This document shows positions 1-7,800 of a stretch of 13,151 nucleotides of DNA, in pieces. The DNA lies in the NCBI RefSeq assembly GCF_945952095.1, contig NZ_CAMFHL010000220.1:1-13151 (forward strand), read 5' to 3'. Position numbers and translations under genes: made by a program. How positions within the stretch are numbered: position 1 is the first letter of the stretch; every line of letters starts with the position of its first letter. The notes beneath the pieces are model-generated. The model made no database searches. It was not told the origin of the DNA and saw only the letters and a list, made by a program, of their open reading frames with translations. Origin of the DNA: an uncultured Arsenicibacter sp. Its GTDB lineage: Bacteria > Bacteroidota > Bacteroidia > Cytophagales > Spirosomataceae.

Positions 1-86
1 GGGTGCCGGGGCGGGGGAGATGTTTGTGCTCGTGGCGGTGGGGAAAGAGGGGGGGAGGGTGGTGGCGGGGTAAGAGGGGTGTATGG
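1..86. other. Abnormally G-rich window edge, probably low-quality sequence
   Basis: The first 80 bases contain 50 G and only 7 C, with repeated runs of four to seven G. This is unlike the balanced composition of the rest of the window. In the reading frame of the kinase downstream, the segment gives an implausible Arg/Gly/Trp/Cys-rich peptide, and another frame (frame 2) is equally open up to base 70. Recognisable propeller sequence (V-W-L-T-S-S-S-G-L-Y-T-L-D) begins only at about base 87. I infer a contig end or poor basecalls with spurious G insertions, not biology. The residues encoded here should not be trusted. Confidence 0.7.
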
Positions 87-2657
87 CTGACAAGCTCGTC
101 GGGGCTATACACCCTGGATCCGGTGCGGGGCATTACAGCACGGTATAGCACACAGAGCGCCGCGCCCCGAAAACTGCCGTTCGACCACATTTCCTTTATC
201 TACCCCGATCCGGATCACCGCACGGTTTACTGGCTGGCGACGTTGGGGGGCGGGCTGATTCGCTGGAATCAGGCAGAGGGCACCTGGCAGCAGTTTACGA
301 ACGAAAACGGGCTTTCGGACAATACGCTCTATGCGGTTTATGAAGACAAATACGGCCGGCTCTGGCTGCCATCGAATCACGGGTTGATGAGCTTTCATCG
401 GAAAACGCATCAGATTCAGATTTATCATACCAAAGATGGTATTGCTGATGAGGAGTTTAACCTGCAGGCACATTACCGCGCGCCCGATGGCCGGTTGTTT
501 CTGGGCGGGCTGAATGGCATTACCGCCTTTTACCCTGATCAGGTCCATGATGAACATCACACGCTGGCCCGGCTGCTGGTAGCCGGTTATGAAAAACTTA
601 ACCCGGAAACCGGTCAGATGGTCAATCATCTGGCTGAATATGAACTGAAAAAAGAGGTACACCTGATGGCGTCCGACCGGTTGTTTAAATTGTCCTTTGC
701 GTTACTGGACTACCGGCATTTGGGACAGACCCGGCTTTGGTACCGGATCGGTAACTGGCAGGAAAAATGGGTGATGCATACCGGCGATGAGCTAAGCCTT
801 AACGGCTTGCCGTCAGGCTCCTATGCTCTGGAAGTCCGGGCGCAGACTGCTAACGGCGACTGGGCATCGCCGGTGATTCGTGTGCCGATTGTGGTCGATA
901 AACCGGTATATCTGCGCGGCTGGTTTCTGCTGTTATGTTGTATTCTGCTCAGTGCGCTGGTAATGGCCGTTTTCCGGTGGCGCAACAAACAGCTGATTGC
1001 TGAAACACAGCGACTGGAAACAGAAGTAGCACGCCGGACGGCGCAGATTGAATACGATAAGACAGTCATTGAGCGGCAGGCTCAGGATCTGCAGACTAGT
1101 GCGGTGCTGAAATCCCGCTTTTTTGCCAATGTGACCCATGAGTTCAAGACACCGCTCACGCTGTTGTTAGGGCCGTTGCAGTATCTCTCCGGCCGGATAA
1201 ACGATCTGACCACCAAGGAACTGGTGATGAGTATGGACCGGAATGCACGTCAGTTGCTGACACTGGTAAACGATTTGCTCGATCTGTCACGGCTGGATGT
1301 ACATGAACTGAAACTGACGGAGCAACCCGCCGATGCGCAGGTGGTGCTCAGTCAGGTAGTGATGAGCTTTATGGCACAGGCCCGGCATAGCGGCATCAGG
1401 CTCAGCGTTGCGGGCAACGAAACGCCATATCCGATGCTGCTGGATGTCTCAAAGTTTGAGACTGTTTTACGAAATCTGCTGGCCAATGCCCTCCGGCACA
1501 CCGCTATGGGCGGGTATGTGCATGTGCGGCTGGAGAAAACAGCTGAAGATATCCGGATAGCTGTCCTGGATAACGGCAGCGGTATTCATCCCGACGACTT
1601 ACCCCATATTTTTGACCGCTATTTTCAGTCGAATCAGCCGGGTAAACCACTACAGGGCGGAACCGGTATCGGACTGGCGCTGTGTCTGGAGTATTGCCGG
1701 TTGTGGGGGGGGCAGTTGACGGTAGACAGCTTACCTGGGCAGGGGAGTACATTTACGGTGACGTACCCGGTCCGGACGTTTGAGGCTGCGGTTGAACCGG
1801 CAGTACCTGTAAAACCGGTCAGGCTCCCCCTTGATGTTGCGCCGTCTGAACAGAACCGGATAGCAGTCAAACCAGAAACCGGATTAACCCTGATGCTGGT
1901 GGATGATAATGCAGATATGCTGCTTTATGCCAGAACCATTTTGTCTCCATACTATTATCTGCAATGCGCTGCCAACGGGAAGCAGGCGCTGGATGCATTA
2001 AGTCAGCTTACTAAAGAACAGCTGCCCGACCTGATTATTTCAGATATTATGATGCCCGAAATCGACGGGCTTACCCTGATCAGCGAATTGCGTACGAATG
2101 CTGATTTGCGGCATATACCGGTTATTTTACTGACTGCCCGAACGGATCTGGAAAGCCGGCTGCAGGCCTTGCGGCTGGGGGTAGCTGATTACCTGACCAA
2201 GCCATTTTACGAAGCCGAACTGCTGACACGGGTGCAGAACCTGCTCCGCCGCAGCGAAGAAAAGGCCGGCTGGTTACAGGAAGTGGTTATAGAGGATACC
2301 GAAGCTGCTGCCGGTGAACAGGCAACCTGGATACAGTGGCTGCAGCAAACGGTGCGTAAGAACCTCTCTAATCAGTTTTTTAACATTAAATTGCTGGCCG
2401 ACATGGCTAATGTCAGCGAGCGGCAGCTCAACCGCCGGGTCCGGGCGTTAACGGGTTTTTCCCCGGGACAGTTTATTCAGGAGGTCAGGCTTCAGGTAGC
2501 CTATGATCTGTTTGAAAAGCAGCCGGGAATATTGGTAAAAGAGGTATCGATGCAAGTCGGGTATCAGAAAGTATCGTATTTTAGCCAGCTGTACCGGGAG
2601 CGTTTCGGTGTTAATCCGGAAGAACATGTGCAGCTGATCAAAGCCGAACTAACGTAA
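3..2657 (+). CDS. Hybrid two-component system protein (sensor kinase, receiver and AraC regulator in one chain), 5' truncated
   Basis: One-polypeptide signalling protein of the Bacteroidota HTCS family: a periplasmic sensor controls an inner-membrane histidine kinase whose phosphoryl group passes to a fused receiver, and a fused AraC-type domain binds DNA. Such proteins usually control polysaccharide-use genes. Numbering from base 3, visible parts are: the last propeller repeats (about 45-185, with G-x-L-W-L-P-S-N-x-G-L), a Y_Y_Y domain (228-297), a transmembrane helix (307-327), a coiled-coil linker, HisKA with phospho-acceptor H379 in N-V-T-H-E-F-K-T-P, an ATPase with N-box (491-500), D-N-G-S-G (523) and G-G-T-G-I-G-L (552), a receiver (628-745; acidic D634/D635, phospho-acceptor D681, K733), and two AraC helix-turn-helices (about 775-880). 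All key catalytic residues are present. Family members are usually about 1300-1400 residues, so some 500 N-terminal residues lie outside the window; the ATG at base 3 is not a real start. No susC/susD-like genes are nearby, so its target is unknown. Confidence 0.95.
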   Translation: MPGRGRCLCSWRWGKRGGGWWRGKRGVWLTSSSGLYTLDPVRGITARYSTQSAAPRKLPFDHISFIYPDPDHRTVYWLATLGGGLIRWNQAEGTWQQFTNENGLSDNTLYAVYEDKYGRLWLPSNHGLMSFHRKTHQIQIYHTKDGIADEEFNLQAHYRAPDGRLFLGGLNGITAFYPDQVHDEHHTLARLLVAGYEKLNPETGQMVNHLAEYELKKEVHLMASDRLFKLSFALLDYRHLGQTRLWYRIGNWQEKWVMHTGDELSLNGLPSGSYALEVRAQTANGDWASPVIRVPIVVDKPVYLRGWFLLLCCILLSALVMAVFRWRNKQLIAETQRLETEVARRTAQIEYDKTVIERQAQDLQTSAVLKSRFFANVTHEFKTPLTLLLGPLQYLSGRINDLTTKELVMSMDRNARQLLTLVNDLLDLSRLDVHELKLTEQPADAQVVLSQVVMSFMAQARHSGIRLSVAGNETPYPMLLDVSKFETVLRNLLANALRHTAMGGYVHVRLEKTAEDIRIAVLDNGSGIHPDDLPHIFDRYFQSNQPGKPLQGGTGIGLALCLEYCRLWGGQLTVDSLPGQGSTFTVTYPVRTFEAAVEPAVPVKPVRLPLDVAPSEQNRIAVKPETGLTLMLVDDNADMLLYARTILSPYYYLQCAANGKQALDALSQLTKEQLPDLIISDIMMPEIDGLTLISELRTNADLRHIPVILLTARTDLESRLQALRLGVADYLTKPFYEAELLTRVQNLLRRSEEKAGWLQEVVIEDTEAAAGEQATWIQWLQQTVRKNLSNQFFNIKLLADMANVSERQLNRRVRALTGFSPGQFIQEVRLQVAYDLFEKQPGILVKEVSMQVGYQKVSYFSQLYRERFGVNPEEHVQLIKAELT

Positions 2658-2662
2658 TCGGG

Positions 2663-4177
2663 TCAGATCCGGCGGCTGTCGACGGTGCCGGTTTCAAGAT
2701 TCAGGACACCGCGCGGACAAACGGCCGAACAAATGCCGCAGCCAACGCATGACGACCGGACAATGTCCTGTCCGCGCTGGGCGTACCACCGCACATCAAT
2801 GCCCATCTCGCAGTAGGTAGAGCAATTCCCGCAGGAAATACACTGCCCGCCGTTGGTCGTAATCCGGAACCGGGATTTGAACCGCTGCACCAGCCCGAGG
2901 TAGGCCGCAAGCGGACAGCCAAACCGGCACCAGACGCGGTTGCCGAAAACGGGGTAGAGACCCGTACCAATAACCCCCGAAAACATGGCGCCGATGGAGA
3001 AGCTGTACGCACTGCGCAGGCTGTAGGAGTCCAATACGCCGAACAGGGCAGACTGTCCGGTAAAGTAGGTAAATAAAACCAGTCCGGTCATGATCACGGC
3101 AAACGCCAGCACACCATGCACCAGTACGCGTTCGGCTTTCCAGGCACTCAGTTTTTTGTCGGATAGCTGCCGGAAGGGATCCCCGGCGGTTTCGGCCAGG
3201 CCGCCGCAGCCGCATACCCATGAGCAATACCAGCGCTTACCATAGAGATATGTCAGAACCGGAACTGCCACGACGGTCAGCATAATACCCCAGACCAGCA
3301 TGAATATTCCGAAGTTGCCGGCCTGTAGTTTCTCATTGATGCGGTAGTCGAAAAAGAAGGAATAATCGAGGGGCCAGAAATTTTTCAGGTCCTGGTAGGG
3401 TTGCCGGAGCAGTGTGAGAATTTCGGGAATCAGAAAGGCAAAGGCCGTCTGAAAAAACATGACCGATACCGTCCGGAGTTGCTGATAGGCATTGTGCCGG
3501 TGCCGGATCAGCATCCGGACGCCCATCACCAGAATGACAAGCGTATAGATGAATCCGTACAGGAACCACTGGCTGGCGGGCTGACCGGTCATAGCCTGTT
3601 TGATCGGCTCAACGAGCAAAATCCAGTTGGTGAGGTATTCGGGATAGAAATAGAGGGCGATGTAAAACAGGATCAGAAAAGAGCCGGCTGCCCAGCCGAT
3701 CCAGCCGCGGTTCGTCGCCGGATTATTAAATATCCCGTTATTGATCGTCGATGGTTTCGGATGCCGTTCAGAAAGGATAGCGGTCAATGCGCCGGTTGTA
3801 CACAGCCCGATGCTGAGGATGAACCAGAGCCATGCACCGCTTCGGGTGCTTAAAGGACCGGTTATGGCCGCTTTGGTCAGAGAGAGCAGATAGTCATCGC
3901 TCAGTTGCTGATCCCATTTCTGCTGTGCCTTCATCTGCTCGTTATACTGTGCCAGCTGGCGGCGTACGGCGCCGGTAAACACATAGGCATTCGGAAACCG
4001 CTGTCCGGTAAGCGGGGCCAGCTGCGCGGCCAGAATCGTCTCCTGTCCGGGTCGGGCAACCTGCCTGATCGCTTCGGGCGATAACTGCGCCGGTTGTGGC
4101 CATAAAAGCCCCGACAGGACCAGAAAACCCGTGAAAAACAGTATAAGGCCTGAGCGGTAGCTATGTAGTTGCATCAT
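2663..4177 (-). CDS. Polytopic membrane protein with two 4Fe-4S clusters, NosR/NapH-like
   Basis: A 504-residue inner-membrane electron-transfer protein of the NosR/NapH/CcoG type (COG0348-like). It has an N-terminal membrane anchor (10-27), a roughly 85-residue soluble region rich in Gln/Ala, then about seven more hydrophobic helices. Two cysteine motifs lie at membrane edges: C318-x3-C322-x-C324, and C417-x3-C421-P. The C-terminus is a classic bacterial ferredoxin with C446, C449, C452, C456 and C477, C480, C483, C487, each pattern C-x2-C-x2-C-x3-C, so two 4Fe-4S clusters are expected. Unlike NosR, no FMN-binding domain is recognisable at the N-terminus, and no nos, nap or cco partner gene is beside it. 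Its electron donor and acceptor are therefore unknown. The start is ATG-ATG with no clear Shine-Dalgarno; either Met is possible. It ends 5 bases from the convergent kinase gene. Confidence 0.85.
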   Translation of the reverse strand: MMQLHSYRSGLILFFTGFLVLSGLLWPQPAQLSPEAIRQVARPGQETILAAQLAPLTGQRFPNAYVFTGAVRRQLAQYNEQMKAQQKWDQQLSDDYLLSLTKAAITGPLSTRSGAWLWFILSIGLCTTGALTAILSERHPKPSTINNGIFNNPATNRGWIGWAAGSFLILFYIALYFYPEYLTNWILLVEPIKQAMTGQPASQWFLYGFIYTLVILVMGVRMLIRHRHNAYQQLRTVSVMFFQTAFAFLIPEILTLLRQPYQDLKNFWPLDYSFFFDYRINEKLQAGNFGIFMLVWGIMLTVVAVPVLTYLYGKRWYCSWVCGCGGLAETAGDPFRQLSDKKLSAWKAERVLVHGVLAFAVIMTGLVLFTYFTGQSALFGVLDSYSLRSAYSFSIGAMFSGVIGTGLYPVFGNRVWCRFGCPLAAYLGLVQRFKSRFRITTNGGQCISCGNCSTYCEMGIDVRWYAQRGQDIVRSSCVGCGICSAVCPRGVLNLETGTVDSRRI

Positions 4178-4241
4178 GAGCGGAAAAGGATTTGGCTAAA
4201 ACTACAAACAAATTTGCGTTAAGGGTTTCCCGAAAAATTAA

Positions 4242-4256
4242 TTCTTTGCCAAAGAA
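4242..4256. promoter_or_regulatory. 15-bp palindrome, candidate operator upstream of the 4Fe-4S gene
   Basis: TTCTTTG-C-CAAAGAA is a perfect inverted repeat with 7-bp arms about a single central base, lying 65 bases upstream of the minus-strand 4Fe-4S gene. Its core, TTTGCCAAA (4245-4253), recurs exactly at 4322-4330, and a near match, TTTGGCTAAA, lies at 4191-4200. The symmetry and the repetition in one divergent intergenic region suggest a binding site for a dimeric regulator. I cannot name the regulator. Confidence 0.4.
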
Positions 4257-4368
4257 GGACTAAACCAAACCGTGAAAAGATGATCTAATATTTTGTATTA
4301 GTAAACTTTAATGTTTTAAAATTTGCCAAAAAATATACTTAGCCTATTTTTTTAGTCAGTCAAAACGA

Positions 4369-4376
4369 TATATTTG
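4369..4376 (+). promoter_or_regulatory. Bacteroidota-type -7 promoter element of the small helical gene
   Basis: TATATTTG matches the Bacteroidota sigma-ABfr -7 consensus TAnnTTTG exactly. About 20 bases upstream there is only a T-run (4346-4353) where the -33 TTTG would be expected, so the upstream half is weak. Transcription would start near 4381-4385 and leave a leader of roughly 16-20 bases before the ATG at 4401. This argues against a TTG start at 4374, which would lie inside the promoter. Confidence 0.5.
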
Positions 4377-4400
4377 TTATCAGTAAACTTCACCGTAACC

Positions 4401-4799
4401 ATGACTCAAAAAATCACCTACGAATCGCTTAAGGCGGAACAAGCCTGGATGGTTGTTTCTGAGCAATTGCAGCAGCGTAACTCTTTACTGTCAATGGGAA
4501 TTAATTACCTGGAGCGTTTACCCGGTGATCTGTCGGTTGCCAGCCGGTTGATGATTATCCGGTATCACCTGCGGGTTAGCCTTCGCAAACTGACGTCGGA
4601 AACAAGGGCCAAGGCTGCCGCCCACATGACACCCGATGACCTCAGGAAACAGTGGCTGCACATTCATCAGCTGTTTTTCCTGCTCCGGCAGATTGATGCC
4701 GAACTGGAAAAGGCGACCGGTGTGTCGGATAACTTCCGGCAGTGGTGCGAGACCCGTCCGCAGCGCGTTTACAAATCTTCTCTGGTGCATCTCAATTAA
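4401..4799 (+). CDS. Small helical cytoplasmic protein of unknown function
   Basis: A 132-residue protein that I do not recognise. It starts M-T-Q-K-I-T-Y-E-S-L-K, has no signal peptide or membrane helix, and is rich in Leu, Arg, Gln and Glu in heptad-like spacing, so an all-helical fold is likely. One Cys (in the segment F-R-Q-W-C-E) and several Trp and His residues are present, but no metal-binding cluster or known catalytic motif is visible. The frame extends upstream to a TTG at 4374, but that codon overlaps the promoter -7 box, so I choose the ATG at 4401. It is a single-gene unit between its own promoter and a strong terminator, divergent from the 4Fe-4S gene and sharing its intergenic region, so shared regulation is possible. 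A DNA-binding or adaptor role cannot be supported from sequence. Confidence 0.75.
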   Translation: MTQKITYESLKAEQAWMVVSEQLQQRNSLLSMGINYLERLPGDLSVASRLMIIRYHLRVSLRKLTSETRAKAAAHMTPDDLRKQWLHIHQLFFLLRQIDAELEKATGVSDNFRQWCETRPQRVYKSSLVHLN

Positions 4800-4818
4800 T
4801 AAAGTGCTAACCATAAAA

Positions 4819-4852
4819 AAAAAGCCGTTCCTCAATATGGGAACGGCTTTTT
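4819..4852. terminator. Bidirectional intrinsic terminator between convergent genes
   Basis: A perfect 13-bp stem, AAAAAGCCGTTCC (4819-4831) with GGAACGGCTTTTT (4840-4852), encloses an 8-base loop. On the plus strand it ends in five T, and on the minus strand it is followed by T9 (the A-run at 4815-4823). It can stop both the small plus-strand gene, whose stop is 20 bases before the stem, and the giant repeat gene, whose stop is at 4886. Confidence 0.9.
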
Positions 4853-4885
4853 GACTCAGCATATTCTCTCTGCTATTGTCGTGGC

Positions 4886-7800
4886 TTACCGGATGCGGGT
4901 AGCGGTGACGGGCACACACTCCGCAGGCGGGCAAGCACAATCTTTACGGGTTAGAGTTACTGTCTGATCGGTGTAGCAGCCATTGGCATTGTACACCCGC
5001 ACGGTATATGGCTGACCGGTTATTGCTGTCGGATTGGGCAGACCGGTGGCAATAATGCCGTTGCCCGGAAGCGTGGCCGGAGCCGCCGGTATCGCCGTTC
5101 CTGAACTGAATGTATTTCCTGATACATATTGGTATGAAACCGCATTCTGCAGGTTGCCGAGACTGAGTCGGGCATCTGCATTGGCAACAACGTCTGAGCA
5201 GCTGACCGGTATTGCGGTTACCGTAAAGGCCGGAGCCGGGAAGTTCGTCACGGCCGCAATGCCCGACAGCGTCTGGCAGCCTGTTGTCAGGTTAGACACC
5301 AGAACTCCTCCAACAAAATCAACTGGTAAGGTCACTGTAGTGGCGGTTCCGCCGGTTATGGTCAGTGAGGCAACCTGTCCGGTTACATTCCGCAGGCCAC
5401 AGCTTACTGCGTTGACACCCGTGCCAAAAGCGGCGACATACGTACCGCTGCCGGCAACACTTAAAACAACCTGCCGTGTGGTGCTGCTGCTGCACGTTTG
5501 CAGACTTGTCACCGACAGCTGCGGTGATGGCAGTACCGTTACCTGTGCTTCGCCGGATGGCCGGCAGTTCGGGTCGGCCGACGGTGTTTTCAGGCGTGCA
5601 TAAATGTAGTAGGTTACCGGCGTAGTGCCGTTGTTCTGTGGCAGGCTCAGCCCCGGAATACCCTGTGGCAGCACCAGCACACCGTTTGTTGGCGTTCCTT
5701 CACCAAGCACAACGCCGCCTGCGTATACCGATGTACCCGTTTGTGGTGTCGTGAACTGCACGAGTTCAATAATATCTGTTGCATCGGTACTGATGCTGAA
5801 CGATGCACACTGACCGTTGCAGATCTGGGCATTGTTCAGAATAAGCAACGTCAGTTGCGGACATGGTCCCTGACAGTTGGCCGGTGCTGTATAAGTACGG
5901 CTTGCCGTTCCGCAGGTCGTTGCTGAAGACACAACGCTGATGGTATGTGTGGCTCCGTCAGACGACAGATTGGTCAGAACAAAGTTGCCTGATCCGCTAC
6001 CCGTAATAACAAGGGTCGTACTCCGGATGCCATCCGATATCGTCAGCGTCTGGCTACCCGATCCGTTCGTAACGGTCACGATGCCGCTGACAGAATACGT
6101 GTTTGCCGTCAGGCTACAGATTGGCTGCCCGGCTGTCAGTGACAGGTTACAAACCGGCGTGGTTCCTGTACAGGCCGCTGGCGCAGTGAAGGTCTGGCTG
6201 ACCGGTCCGCAGGATGTGCCCGAGAACGTAGCGGTGACCGTACCGGCTGCTCCGGTTGACGGCAGTCCATTAAAGTTAAATGAGTAGGTACCTATATTAG
6301 CAGCAACCGCATAGGTCACACTCTGCACCCCGTTCGTGACGGTGAGCACACCCGACGCAGGTCCGTTAGCGACGTTAACCGCACCGGAAAGCGTAAAGCT
6401 GTTGTTGGCCGGATTACAGGCTGACGGAGCGAGGGTAAGCGAGACCGAGCACGGCGGAGCGGCCGTTGTGCAGGCGACCGGTGCAGTATAGGTCTGGCTG
6501 ATGCCGGCACAGGCGGTGGCGGATGTGGCGACCGAGATGGTTTTTAGCGAACCGTCGGCGTTGAGTCCGTTGATGCCCAGGGAGAATGTGTTGTTGACGG
6601 CTGTCAGGGTCTGGACCTGTGAGGCAAACCCGGCTCCGCTGATGGTGACGGTCATCGGCGGGGTAATGTTGTTGGCCGTGAGCACTGCCGTCAGGGAGTA
6701 TGTGTTGCTGACGCCATCACAGGCCGACGGGGTCAGCGCCAGCGAAACGGAGCATGGCGGAGCTGCAGCGGTACAGGCGGCTGGCGCGGTATAGGTCTGG
6801 CTGATGGATCCGCAGGCCGTAGCCGATGTCGCTACCGAGAGCATATGCGACTGACCGTCAGAGCTGAGGTTGACAATCGTAAAATTAAATGTGTTTGACA
6901 CCGCCGTCAGACTTTGAACAATCGGTGCACCTGCACCGGTAATCGTGACGGTTAACGGCGGCGTGACGTTATTCGCTATCAATGTGGCTTCTAACGCATA
7001 GGTATTGTTGGCCGGATTACAAGCCGTGGGGTTTACGGCGAACAACAACCCACAAGGCTGGGCGACCGAACAGGCGACAGGGGCCGTGTAGGTCTGGCTG
7101 ACCGGCCCGCAGGAAGTACCCGTAAAGGTTGCGGTAATGGTTCCGGTTGCACCGTTTGCAGGCAGGTTTGTGAAGTTGAATGAGTACGTACCTACCGTTG
7201 GTGATACCGGGAACGTTACGGTAGCTGATCCGTTGCTGACCGTTAACGAACCCGAGGACGGGCCGTTGGCAACATAGACTGCACCGGAAAGCGTATAGCT
7301 GTTTGTGGCTGAGCTACACGCGCCGGGACTAACAGCCAGCGAGACGGAGCAGGGAGCTGCTGCCGAACAGGCTGCCGGTGCGGTATAGGTCTGGCTGACG
7401 GCCCCGCAGTCGGTAGATGAGGTAGCTACCGAAATCGTTTTGACAGAGCCATCTGCGGTGAGGTTGCTGATGTTGACACTGAAGATGGTATTCACCGCCG
7501 TCAGCGTCTGTACTGACGAAGCAAATCCGGCTCCGCTGATGGTGACCGTCATCGGTGGAGTAATGTTGCTGGCTGTAAGCACCGCCGTCAGTGAGTAACC
7601 GTTCGTCGTTGAATTACAGTTGCCCGGCGTCAGTGCCAGTGACAGGCTGCAGGGTTGGGCGACCGAACAGGCAACAGGGGCCGTATAGGTTTGAGTGACG
7701 GGATCACAGCCGGTATCGGAGAAGGAGGCTGTTACCGTACCCGACGCGCCGTTTGCCGGCAGGTTTCCGAAATTGAATGTATAGTTGCCGTTTGCCTGGC

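Noticed and set aside
1..86. Possible G-quadruplex at the window start
   Set aside because: The G-runs fit the pattern, but the stretch sits at a sequence edge and breaks the kinase coding sequence, so artefact is the simpler reading.
3401..3853. 150-codon plus-strand open frame inside the 4Fe-4S gene
   Set aside because: It lies wholly antisense to a gene with clear cysteine motifs and membrane helices. Its product is Arg/Pro/Asp-rich without domain features.
4374..4400. TTG start at 4374 for the small helical gene
   Set aside because: It falls inside the TATATTTG promoter element and would require transcription to begin upstream of it. The ATG at 4401 is better placed.
4518..4940. 140-codon minus-strand open frame over the small helical gene and the terminator
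   Set aside because: It crosses a strong bidirectional terminator and overlaps the 3' end of the repeat gene in another frame. It has no protein-like features.
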